DNA of 64,000 nucleotides from Pandoraea commovens (GTDB taxonomy: Bacteria > Pseudomonadota > Gammaproteobacteria > Burkholderiales > Burkholderiaceae), in assembly GCF_902459615.1 (NCBI RefSeq), contig NZ_CABPSA010000001.1, positions 1,240,001-1,304,000 of the forward strand. The letters run 5' to 3'. The first letter of the stretch is position 1; every line of letters starts with the position of its first letter. The notes under the pieces are model-generated. The model saw only the letters and a list, made by a program, of their open reading frames with translations, made no database searches and was not told the origin of the DNA. Positions 45,798-53,451 of this stretch are shown piece by piece. Both the position numbers and the translations under genes were made by a program.

Positions 45798-45941
45798 GTG
45801 AGACGCTGCATATGTCGACGTGTCTCTCGGCGCGGACCGAATTGTTGTCTCGCAGGCAACACCGTGCGTCCTTGTCGAGGGGCATGCGGTGGGGCAAAAT
45901 GGACCGCCCGAAGCTTTGCCACTGGCGCTTTCCCTCCCTTC

Positions 45942-46868
45942 ATGACCGCTTCCGCTTCCTCTTCCGCTTCCACCCCCGACTCCGGCATCGACCACAACCC
46001 GCTGTTGCTGTTCGAACGCCATCGCCCCCGGCTGTACGCGATCGCCTATCGCATGCTGGGTGCCGTGGCCGAAGCCGAAGACGTGGTGCAGGAAGCATGG
46101 CTGCGCTGGAACGGTACCGAGCGCGCGACCATCGAGACGCCGGAGGCGTGGCTCGTGACCATCACGACGCGCTTGTCCATCGACCGACTGCGAGCCGCGA
46201 AGGCGGAGCGTGAGCATTACACCGGCGTCTGGCTGCCGGAGCCGATGCTGATGTCCGCCCCCGCGACACCCGAGCAGGCACACGAGTTGGCCGACGACGT
46301 GTCGGTGGCGTTCCTGTACATGCTCGAACGCCTCTCGCCCGATGCCCGCGCCGCCTTCCTGATGCGCGACGTCTTCGACGCGGACTATGAGGACATCGCG
46401 CAGACACTCGGCAAGACACCGGCGGCAGTGCGTCAGCTCGTGCGTCGTGCAAGGCAGCAACTGCGCGACGGCACGCCCCGCGACGCGGTGCCACGCGCCA
46501 CCCTGCACCGTCTGCTGCTGGCCTTTTCCGACGCCATGCAACGCAGCGATTTCCACGGCTTGCACGCGCTGCTCAGCGACGATGCCGAACTCGTGGGCGA
46601 CGGCGGCGGCAAGGTCAACGCCTTCCGCAGTCTGGTCGGCGGTAAACGTCTGGCCCAACTGTTCTACGCGGGCACGCTCCGGTTCCGCGACGCGATGCGT
46701 ACCGAAGTCATCCAGATCAACGGTCAATGGGCGCTGCTGCGCTTCATCGACGGCGAGCTGGAATCCGCGCAGTCGTTTGAGACCGACGGCGAACGTCTCA
46801 CGCGCATTCTGGTGCAACGAAATCCCGACAAGCTCGAACGCATCGCTGCCGCCATCGGGAAGCGGTAG
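45942..46868 (+). CDS. sigJ: ECF41-type RNA polymerase sigma factor (SigJ-like)
   Basis: ECF sigma factor of 308 residues with sigma-2 (RLYAIAYRMLGAVAEAEDVVQE), the linker motif WLPEP (Trp97), sigma-4 (LGKTPAAVRQLVRRARQQL) and a C-terminal SnoaL-like extension with DGGGKV (Asp220) and NPDKL (Asn294). These three motifs together define the ECF41 group, in which the fused extension both inhibits and activates the sigma domain in place of an anti-sigma factor. Start chosen at MTASASSS; the upstream frame lacks sigma homology. Typical ECF41 partners are a carboxymuconolactone decarboxylase-like protein, an oxidoreductase or an epimerase; genes of those types lie at 48747-49999. Confidence 0.93.
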   Translation: MTASASSSASTPDSGIDHNPLLLFERHRPRLYAIAYRMLGAVAEAEDVVQEAWLRWNGTERATIETPEAWLVTITTRLSIDRLRAAKAEREHYTGVWLPEPMLMSAPATPEQAHELADDVSVAFLYMLERLSPDARAAFLMRDVFDADYEDIAQTLGKTPAAVRQLVRRARQQLRDGTPRDAVPRATLHRLLLAFSDAMQRSDFHGLHALLSDDAELVGDGGGKVNAFRSLVGGKRLAQLFYAGTLRFRDAMRTEVIQINGQWALLRFIDGELESAQSFETDGERLTRILVQRNPDKLERIAAAIGKR

Positions 46869-47000
46869 TTCGCCGATGCACTGAAACAGGCGCACCGGCT
46901 TTGGTGCGCGACAGGCAACATGGCGATCCCCTGCGCGGTGCTACCGCCGTGCGGCATGCCCTCATACGATAAGGACCTCTTCCCTTGCCGAGGACAAGCC

Positions 47001-47435
47001 ATGTTGAAGATCATGAAACGCGCCACGCGCACCCAACTGGCGACAGGCGTTTTAACGCTTGCCGTCACCGGTGCCTTCGTTGGCCCGGTCGCGAACGCAG
47101 CGCCGCCGCAGCCCGTCGTGTCGGAACTGATGGAAAAAGCCTTGCCCGACATTCCCGGCAAAGACGCGTTGATGTTGACCGTCGATTACCCGCCCGGCGC
47201 GCAGGACCCGGTGCATCGCCACAACGCCTATGGCTTCGTGTATGTGCTCGAAGGCAGTATCGTCATGCAAGTCAAAGGCGGCAAGGAAGTCACGCTCACG
47301 GCCGGTCAGACGTTCTATGAAGGCCCCGAAGACGTTCACACGGTCGGGCGCAACGCCAGCAAGACGAAACCCGCCAAATTTCTGGTCATGCTCATCAAGC
47401 AACAAGGCGCCCCGGCGCTGATTCCGATCAGATGA
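47001..47435 (+). CDS. exported cupin-domain protein
   Basis: A 144-residue small cupin with a signal peptide (MLKIMKRATRTQLATG, cleavage near ANA-A). Cupin motif 1 is DPVHRHNAYGFVYVLEG (metal-binding His pair and Glu) and motif 2 is EGPEDVHTVG. It should be a single-domain periplasmic metal-binding beta barrel; the substrate is unknown. The ATG follows GAGGACAAGCC. It lies 132 bases after the ECF41 sigma gene on the same strand and could be part of its regulon. An intrinsic terminator follows. Confidence 0.88.
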   Translation: MLKIMKRATRTQLATGVLTLAVTGAFVGPVANAAPPQPVVSELMEKALPDIPGKDALMLTVDYPPGAQDPVHRHNAYGFVYVLEGSIVMQVKGGKEVTLTAGQTFYEGPEDVHTVGRNASKTKPAKFLVMLIKQQGAPALIPIR

Positions 47436-47510
47436 TCCCGGTGCGCTAACCCGCCACACGCTGCCCCGAGCCGCTTGCGCTTCCCTGTGCGCCCCGCCGG
47501 GCGTGCTTCC

Positions 47511-47545
47511 AAGCTGGCCTTTCCCCTGGAAGGTCAGCTTTTTTT
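47511..47545 (+). terminator. Rho-independent terminator after cupin gene
   Basis: Stem AAGCTGGCCTT / AAGGTCAGCTT (47511-47521 with 47530-47540, one G-T pair), followed by seven T. It isolates the next promoter from upstream transcription. Confidence 0.85.
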
Positions 47546-47553
47546 GCGTTCGA

Positions 47554-47580
47554 TGTCACAGAACGTATCGCCGGGCCGTC
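47554..47580 (+). promoter_or_regulatory. ECF41-type promoter (TGTCACA-N16-CGTC)
   Basis: TGTCACA at 47554-47560, a 16-base spacer, and CGTC at 47577-47580 reproduce the consensus reported for ECF41 sigma factors. It lies 37 bases before the LysR start codon and directly after a terminator, 686 bases downstream of the ECF41 sigma gene. Confidence 0.8.
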
Positions 47581-47616
47581 TTATCAGCAGGCACAACCAA
47601 CGGCGGCCCAGTGACC

Positions 47617-48633
47617 ATGTCGACACCTTCATCAGCACTCTCGATCTCCCAGAGTCCCAAGCGGGCCGACTCGCTGGCCGACAGTTTCGCGACGAGTTAT
47701 GCAGGCGTCGTGGCGTTCATCGCCGTGGTGGCCGAAGGTAACTTTGCCAAGGCGGGCGACCGGCTGGGCATTGGCCGCTCGGCGGTCAGCCGCAGCGTGC
47801 AGAAGCTCGAAGACCAGCTCGGCACGCGCCTCTTTGTCCGTACGACGCGCAACACGTCGCTCAGCGACGAAGGCAAACGCTTCTACGAGCAGTGTCATCC
47901 GGGCGTCCAGCGGATCGTGCAGGCGATGGACGACATGCGTGAGTTGCGCGAAGGGCCGCCGTCGGGACAGCTGCGCGTGTGCTCGACCGTGGACTTCGGG
48001 CGCAAGATTCTGGCGCCCCTGCTGGGTGGATTTCGCGAAGCCAATCCGAACATCTCCATCGAGCTGGTGCTCGATGACAGCCCGACCGACTTCACCACCG
48101 ATGGCATTGACGTGTCGTTTCGTAACGGCCGGATGGAAGACAGCCGCGTCATCGCCAGGAAGGTGATCCCGATGCAGATGGTGCTGTGTGCGTCTGCCGA
48201 CTATGTCGCTAAGCATGGGCTTCCGCAGAACGTCGACGAGATCGCCGATCACCGGGGAGTGAATTTCCGGCTGGCGTCGGGTCGGGTGTCGGAATGGGAG
48301 TTCAGGGTCGACGGGCGGGCGCGCAAGATTTCGCCAAACGCCATGCTGACCTTCAACGACGAAGACCTCGTGCTGCAATCGGTACTCGACGCTCAAGGAA
48401 TCGCGCAGATGGCGGCCTATCAGGTGGGCGATCACCTGCGCACCGGCCGTCTCGTTGCCTGCTTGCCGCAATATGCGCCGGAGGATCGGGGACACTTCGT
48501 GTGCTTTCTGAGCCGACAGCACTTACCGGCTCGCATTCGTGTGTTTATCGACTACATGACGGAGCAGATCCGCGCGATGGACCTGCATGTCTTGCACAAC
48601 GATCTGCTGGTGAATCAAGCGCACGCCGCGTAG
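47617..48633 (+). CDS. LysR-family regulator under ECF41 promoter
   Basis: LysR-type regulator of 338 residues with an unusually long N-terminal tail (about 27 residues, Ser-rich) before the winged helix (AEGNFAKAGDRLGIGRSAVS). The effector domain resembles the CrgA/DmlR-like subgroup (SGQLRVCST, DVSFRNGRMEDS). The ATG at 47617 is used; a GTG two codons upstream is possible. Its promoter matches the ECF41 consensus, so the sigma factor probably controls this regulator, which may in turn act on the oppositely oriented NmrA and CMD-like genes downstream. Confidence 0.93.
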   Translation: MSTPSSALSISQSPKRADSLADSFATSYAGVVAFIAVVAEGNFAKAGDRLGIGRSAVSRSVQKLEDQLGTRLFVRTTRNTSLSDEGKRFYEQCHPGVQRIVQAMDDMRELREGPPSGQLRVCSTVDFGRKILAPLLGGFREANPNISIELVLDDSPTDFTTDGIDVSFRNGRMEDSRVIARKVIPMQMVLCASADYVAKHGLPQNVDEIADHRGVNFRLASGRVSEWEFRVDGRARKISPNAMLTFNDEDLVLQSVLDAQGIAQMAAYQVGDHLRTGRLVACLPQYAPEDRGHFVCFLSRQHLPARIRVFIDYMTEQIRAMDLHVLHNDLLVNQAHAA

Positions 48634-48746
48634 GCAGGTGCGGATAGCCGCCGGAATATGCGCAACGGCCTCCCGCGCTTGTCCATTGGACTTTGAAGGG
48701 GAGGCCGCAGATGCGGTCTACAGATCGATGAAGGCGCTTGCGTTCG

Positions 48747-49508
48747 CTATGCCCGACGCTCGTTCGCGCGGCTGAACCACGTGTCGAAGTCGGTCTTGCC
48801 CAGACGGGGAGCCGTCGTGCCGGGCACCAGCATGTCGTCGTCGAGCAATGCCCCGAAATAGCGGGCGTTCGGGTCGGCGTGCACGGTACGGCCGTCACCT
48901 GTCTTGTGCAGGTAGCGCGCTGCCAGCTCGGCCATTCGCACACGCTCCGGACCTGCGATTTCCACGACGCCGTTCACCGGCTCGCCCAGCGCCGAATCGG
49001 CCAGCGCCAGTGCCACATCGTCGGAGGCAATCGGCTGAACGAACGCCGTCGGGAGACGCACCTCGTCAGCCTGGGTCCCCGATTGCACGATGCTGCCCAG
49101 GAATTCGAAGAACTGGGTGCTGTGAACAATGGTGTACGGAATGCCGCCTTGTGCGATCAGCGCTTCCTGCGCGATCTTCGCGCGGAAGTATCCGCTCTCG
49201 GCAAGCTTCTGCGTGCCCACAACGGACAGCGCAACGTGGTGGCGCACACCGGCGCGTGCCTCGGCCGCGAGCAGATTCCGGTTCGATGTCTGGAAGAACT
49301 CCAGCACGGCCTTGTCTTCGAACGAAGGCGAGTTGGCCACATCGACCACGGTGTGAACGCCGACGAGCGCGTCGTCGAGTCCTTCTCCGGTGATCGTATT
49401 CACATGCGTGGCGGGTGAGGCTGCAATCGCTTCATGACCCAGTTCGATAAGCCGTGCGACGAGTTTTCGGCCGATCAGGCCGGTACCGCCGATAACCAGA
49501 ATTTTCAT
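48747..49508 (-). CDS. NmrA-type SDR oxidoreductase/epimerase
   Basis: A 253-residue atypical SDR: cofactor loop VIGGTGLIGRKL at about residues 4-15, no Tyr-x3-Lys pair in the classical place, and the HSTQFFEF stretch common to NAD(P)H-binding NmrA-like proteins. It starts 11 bases after the CMD-like gene and is therefore its operon partner. Such oxidoreductase/epimerase genes are the standard companions of ECF41 sigma factors. Confidence 0.9.
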   Translation of the reverse strand: MKILVIGGTGLIGRKLVARLIELGHEAIAASPATHVNTITGEGLDDALVGVHTVVDVANSPSFEDKAVLEFFQTSNRNLLAAEARAGVRHHVALSVVGTQKLAESGYFRAKIAQEALIAQGGIPYTIVHSTQFFEFLGSIVQSGTQADEVRLPTAFVQPIASDDVALALADSALGEPVNGVVEIAGPERVRMAELAARYLHKTGDGRTVHADPNARYFGALLDDDMLVPGTTAPRLGKTDFDTWFSRANERRA

Positions 49509-49519
49509 GGCGGGGCCGC

Positions 49520-49999
49520 TCAGCTGAAGTTGGCCTTGTCCAGCCCGTAAGCCTTGTCGGCCGAGCCGGGAACGGTGCGGAAGCCCACGTTGAGGCGGTT
49601 CCAGCCGTTGATGGCCATGATGGCGAAACTGAGATCCGAGATTTCCTTCTCCGACAGCTCGCCGCGCACTCGCTCGTAGATTTCGTCGGACACGCCGTGT
49701 GCACCGAGCGTGGTGAGCGCTTCGGTCCAGGCGAGACAGGCGCGCTCGCGTGCCGAGAACAAGGTCGATTCGCGCCAGATCGCGACGTGGTGCAGACGCA
49801 GTTCGCCTTCGCCGCGAATCTTCGCTTCCTTGACGTGCATGTCGAGGCAGAAGCCGCAACCGTTAATTTGCGAGGCACGGATTTCAACAAGGCTCAGAAT
49901 CGACGACTCGATGGCGCTCGACTTGAGCAACATGCCGAATTCGACGAACTTCTTGAAGAGTTCCGGGGATTGGGCAAAGGCGTTCAGACGTTGGCTCAT
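49520..49999 (-). CDS. carboxymuconolactone decarboxylase (AhpD-like) protein
   Basis: A 159-residue CMD-family protein with the AhpD-type redox motif CGFCLDMH (Cys48, Cys51, His55), so it is probably an alkylhydroperoxidase-like peroxidase and not a true decarboxylase. First gene of a two-gene operon with the NmrA-type oxidoreductase. The family is the most common genomic partner of ECF41 sigma genes. I did not find a convincing ECF41 promoter in front of it. Confidence 0.92.
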   Translation of the reverse strand: MSQRLNAFAQSPELFKKFVEFGMLLKSSAIESSILSLVEIRASQINGCGFCLDMHVKEAKIRGEGELRLHHVAIWRESTLFSARERACLAWTEALTTLGAHGVSDEIYERVRGELSEKEISDLSFAIMAINGWNRLNVGFRTVPGSADKAYGLDKANFS

Positions 50000-50340
50000 G
50001 ATGACTTCCTCATTGGGTTGGCGCGCCCCGTCAGCGGTTGACGGGTTTCACGCATACGTGAACAACACCCCTATCGTAGGTCGACACAAGCACCGTCAGA
50101 AGCCCCCGGGCGGGGACTATCGTGTTGCCCTATTGGCAACAATACGCGCGAGGCGCGAAAACACCTACACGAATTGCGTTGAGCCCCCAGCGTAACAAGC
50201 GTATAAGCGAGAGAGGGAACCTCAAGTGATGCCGCACACATTCGCGTCATACAGCGGCTTTAGTCTGGAAAGTACGCTCACCCGAGCAAGCGCTATCGAA
50301 TCACAGCGCCGAGGGCCTCAAGACGTCTACAGGAGCCAAC
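50000..50340. other. intergenic region with regulator-type palindrome
   Basis: 341 bases between the CMD-like gene and a small divergent gene. The only clear structure is the perfect palindrome at 50123-50141; promoter elements of both genes must be here. Confidence 0.4.
50123..50141. promoter_or_regulatory. perfect 7-base-arm palindrome, candidate LysR operator
   Basis: TGTTGCC-CTATT-GGCAACA. It satisfies the T-N11-A pattern of LysR operators and lies 124 bases upstream of the CMD-like start, so the LysR protein encoded at 47617 is the best candidate binder. Inference from form and position. Confidence 0.55.
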
Positions 50341-50538
50341 ATGCTCGCCCTTTCAGCGCCCGCCATTACTGCCGCGCTCCAGTCCATTGCGGAAAAGAGC
50401 CCCAACCAGCCGCCCGATGCTGTCATTAACGCGTTGCTCGCTCGCGAGTTGATACATCGGGTGGGCACGCACTTCGAACCCACCGAATTCGGCCGGTCGT
50501 ACTTCCGCCGCGCCTACTCGCTTCGGCCGACGTGGTAG
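50341..50538 (+). CDS. hypothetical small protein, 65 aa
   Basis: MLALSAPAITAALQSIAEKS..., a short, mostly helical soluble protein with a strong AGGAGCCAAC ribosome site directly before its ATG. The C-terminal half (ARELIHRVGTHFEPTEFGRSYF) looks like a small winged-helix or zinc-free ribbon, but I do not recognise a family. Divergent from the CMD-like gene. Confidence 0.6.
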   Translation: MLALSAPAITAALQSIAEKSPNQPPDAVINALLARELIHRVGTHFEPTEFGRSYFRRAYSLRPTW

Positions 50539-50572
50539 GGGTCGGGGCAAGCTTTGGTCACAGCAGGTGCAG

Positions 50573-50603
50573 AAAAGAAAAACGCCGCTGGTTAGAGCGG
50601 CGT
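50573..50603 (-). terminator. Rho-independent terminator after tRNA
   Basis: Stem ACGCCGCT / AGCGGCGT (50582-50589 with 50596-50603); on the minus strand the stem is followed by TTTTTCTTTTC. It is the first terminator after rpoD and the tRNA on this strand. Confidence 0.8.
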
Positions 50604-50628
50604 AAGGTGCTTATACAACAGTGTTTTT

Positions 50629-50705
50629 TGGTAGGCCGTGCTGGACTTGAACCAGCGACCAAAGGATTATGAGTCCTCTGCTCTAACCAACTGAGCTAAC
50701 GGCCC
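50629..50705 (-). tRNA. ileX: tRNA with CAU anticodon, probably tRNA-Ile2
   Basis: 77 bases fold as a complete tRNA on the minus strand with an encoded CCA end (50629-50631), D-loop AGCTCAGTTGGTTAGAG, anticodon loop CTCATAA and T-arm GCTGGTTCAAGTCCAGC. The anticodon stem/loop and T-arm closely follow E. coli ileX (the lysidine-modified CAU isoleucine tRNA), not elongator or initiator tRNA-Met. The first acceptor pair is G-U. It begins 28 bases after the rpoD stop codon, on the same strand. Confidence 0.85.
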
Positions 50706-50733
50706 TAAACTACCGGCGCTCGCTCAGCAGCAA

Positions 50734-53388
50734 TCAATTGCCTTCGAGGAACGACTTGAGCTTGTCGGAACGGCTCGGGTGGCGCAGCTTGCGCAGCGCC
50801 TTGGCTTCGATCTGACGAATACGCTCACGCGTCACGTCGAACTGCTTGCCCACTTCCTCGAGCGTATGGTCCGTGCTCATCTCGATACCGAATCGCATGC
50901 GCAACACCTTGGCTTCCCGCGGCGTCAGCGAATCGAGCACGTCCTTCACGACGTCGCGCATACTACCATGCAATGCGGCGTCGGCAGGGGCGACCGTGCC
51001 GGTATCTTCAATGAAATCGCCCAAATGCGAATCGTCGTCGTCACCGATCGGCGTTTCCATGGAGATCGGTTCCTTCGCGATCTTCATGATCTTGCGGATC
51101 TTGTCCTCCGGCATTTCCATCTTCTCGGCCAGCGTCGCCGGATCCGGCTCAACACCGGTTTCCTGCAGAATCTGACGCGAAATCCGGTTCATCTTGTTGA
51201 TCGTTTCGATCATGTGCACCGGAATACGGATGGTACGTGCCTGGTCCGCGATCGAACGCGTGATGGCCTGACGGATCCACCACGTCGCGTACGTCGAGAA
51301 CTTGTAACCACGACGGTATTCGAACTTGTCCACCGCCTTCATCAGGCCGATGTTGCCTTCCTGAATCAGATCCAGGAACTGCAGACCACGGTTCGTGTAC
51401 TTCTTCGCAATCGAAATCACCAGACGCAAGTTCGCTTCGGTCATCTCGCGCTTGGCCTTGCGGGCACGGCGTTCGCCTTCCGACATCTTGCGATTGACGT
51501 CCTTCAACTCGGTCAGCGGCAACACCACGCGCGCTTGCAGGTCGATCAGCTTCTGCTGCAATTCCTGAACGGCCGGCACGTTACGCTCAACCACCGAGCT
51601 GTACGCCTTGTTGTCGGCCACAACCGTGTAGATCCAGTCGAGATTGGTTTCGTTGCCCGGGAAACGCGACACGAAATCCGCACGCGGCATGCCGCACTTG
51701 TCGACCACGATGTTCAGGATCGCACGCTCGATGTTGCGCACTTCGTCCACCTGCGAACGCAGCGTGTCGCACAGACGCTCGACCGTACGTGCAGTGAAGC
51801 GGATCATCATCAGTTCAGCCTGGATCGACTCACCAGCCTTCACGTACGACTTGGACTGGTAGCCTTCCTTCTCGAACGCACGACGCATCTTGCCGAACCA
51901 GTCGGCGATCACGGCGAACTTGGCAAGCGAGTCACGCTTGAGCTGCTCGACCTGCGCTGCCGAAGCTGCGCCGCCGTTGCTGCTATCCTCTTCCTCGTCG
52001 CCGTCTTCCTCTTCCTCTTCTTCCTCTTCTTCTTCCGCATCAGCGTCGAAGTCTTCGTCGTCAGAGGCTGCGGCGGCCGCATTGGCTTCCGCATTCGGAT
52101 CGATCAGGCCGTCGACCACTTCGTCGATGCGCATTTCTTCGCGCTCGACCTTCTCGGCCATCGCCAGGATCTCGGCAATCGTCGTCGGGCATGCGGAGAT
52201 GGCCTGCACCATGTGCTTCAGGCCTTCTTCGATGCGCTTGGCGATCTCGATTTCCCCTTCACGCGTCAGCAGCTCGACCGTGCCCATTTCGCGCATGTAC
52301 ATACGCACCGGGTCGGTCGTGCGGCCGAACTCCGAATCGACCGTCGAGAGGGCCGCTTCCGCTTGCTCCTCAACTTCGTCGTCCGTCGCAGCGTTCGGGG
52401 CATTGTCGTTGAGCAGCAGCGTCTCGGCATCGGGTGCCTGCTCGTAGACAGCCACGCCCATGTCGTTAAACGTTGCGATCACGCCTTCCAGCGCGTCGCC
52501 TTCGACCACATCGTCGGGGAGGTGGTCATTGATCTCTGCAAAGGTCAGGAAGCCTCGTTCCTTGCCCAGCTTGATCAGTGTCCGCAGCTTGCCACGACGT
52601 TCCTCAAGTTCCTCGGCCGTACCGGGCTGGTGCGAGGAAAATGCGTCCTTGAGCAGTGCTTTCTCTTTTGCCCGGCGATCACGCGCCTTCTGCTTTTCCA
52701 CTTTGGTCTGATCTTCGTTCACGGGTTGATCATTAGTATTCGCTGCGACGTTCTGCTCCCCCGGGGCGGCGGTCTTCGCGGCTCTGCCGCGTGCTTTGGT
52801 CGGGACGACCGGCTCAACTGCTGCCGACGTAACCTCCACCACTGCCTCCGGTTTGCTGGAAGCCCCGGTCTTGCGTGGGGCTTTCGTCGCAGGTGTACTG
52901 CGGCCCGCCGGGCTCGAAGCCTTGGCGGTAGTTGCGCTCTTCGCGCTTTTTTCAGCGGGTTGTCGGGCCTGCGGTTTCCCGCCTGCCGTCGCCTTCGCGG
53001 CCGTTGCCGGCTTGGTCGCCTTGACCGTTTTCGCGGTCGTGGCGGGCGGCTCAGACTTCACCGTCGGCCTGGCTGCCTTGGCAGCCCCCACCGTCGCGGC
53101 GGTCGCACTCTTGCGCTTGGTGACATCGGTCACCTTCGCAGCCGTATTGCCGATTGCCTTCTTGGCACCGGCAGCTGCCTTGGTTTGCGTAGTACGTTTC
53201 GCCGAACTTGCCTGGCTGGCTGTTTTCTTCGAGGCTTGCGACACCGCACCGGCTTTCGCTGCAACGCCAGCTTTCGCAGAACGAGACGCCCCCTTCCCAC
53301 CTGACGCCGCCGCCGCACTGGTCGCGCGTTTAGCTGTCGGTGAAGGGATAACCGTCTTTTTTCCGCTGGTCGTTGTCATCTTTGCCAT
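50734..53388 (-). CDS. rpoD: housekeeping sigma factor RpoD (sigma-70)
   Basis: Primary sigma factor, 884 residues, far longer than the 613 of E. coli. The first 220 residues are a Lys/Ala/Thr-rich disordered tail ([17 protein letters not shown] and similar), reminiscent of histone H1-like proteins. Then region 1.1 (about 240-320), region 1.2 with [11 protein letters not shown], a non-conserved insert with a run of 11 Glu (about 470), region 2 ([30 protein letters not shown]), region 3 and region 4 HTH ([20 protein letters not shown]). The start MAKMTTTSG is chosen over MGCFLASE ten codons upstream; neither has a strong ribosome site. Third gene of yqeY-dnaG-rpoD. Confidence 0.97.
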   Translation of the reverse strand: MAKMTTTSGKKTVIPSPTAKRATSAAAASGGKGASRSAKAGVAAKAGAVSQASKKTASQASSAKRTTQTKAAAGAKKAIGNTAAKVTDVTKRKSATAATVGAAKAARPTVKSEPPATTAKTVKATKPATAAKATAGGKPQARQPAEKSAKSATTAKASSPAGRSTPATKAPRKTGASSKPEAVVEVTSAAVEPVVPTKARGRAAKTAAPGEQNVAANTNDQPVNEDQTKVEKQKARDRRAKEKALLKDAFSSHQPGTAEELEERRGKLRTLIKLGKERGFLTFAEINDHLPDDVVEGDALEGVIATFNDMGVAVYEQAPDAETLLLNDNAPNAATDDEVEEQAEAALSTVDSEFGRTTDPVRMYMREMGTVELLTREGEIEIAKRIEEGLKHMVQAISACPTTIAEILAMAEKVEREEMRIDEVVDGLIDPNAEANAAAAASDDEDFDADAEEEEEEEEEEDGDEEEDSSNGGAASAAQVEQLKRDSLAKFAVIADWFGKMRRAFEKEGYQSKSYVKAGESIQAELMMIRFTARTVERLCDTLRSQVDEVRNIERAILNIVVDKCGMPRADFVSRFPGNETNLDWIYTVVADNKAYSSVVERNVPAVQELQQKLIDLQARVVLPLTELKDVNRKMSEGERRARKAKREMTEANLRLVISIAKKYTNRGLQFLDLIQEGNIGLMKAVDKFEYRRGYKFSTYATWWIRQAITRSIADQARTIRIPVHMIETINKMNRISRQILQETGVEPDPATLAEKMEMPEDKIRKIMKIAKEPISMETPIGDDDDSHLGDFIEDTGTVAPADAALHGSMRDVVKDVLDSLTPREAKVLRMRFGIEMSTDHTLEEVGKQFDVTRERIRQIEAKALRKLRHPSRSDKLKSFLEGN

Positions 53389-53451
53389 AGCGATCTCGCT
53401 TGCCAGAAAACAGCCCACTGAAAACCTTTAATTATAGCACGCGGGCATACC

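Noticed and set aside
46890-46909. Perfect GCGCACC/GGTGCGC hairpin after the ECF41 sigma gene
   Set aside because: No T-run follows, so it cannot be called a terminator; it may only be a local mRNA hairpin.
50040-50066. Possible ECF41 promoter in front of the CMD-like gene
   Set aside because: A CGTC on the minus strand is present, but the expected TGTCACA at 15-16 bases is TTGTTCA at best; too weak to call.
50779-53304. 841-codon plus-strand frame across rpoD
   Set aside because: Shadow of rpoD; composition is biased and no start signal is present.
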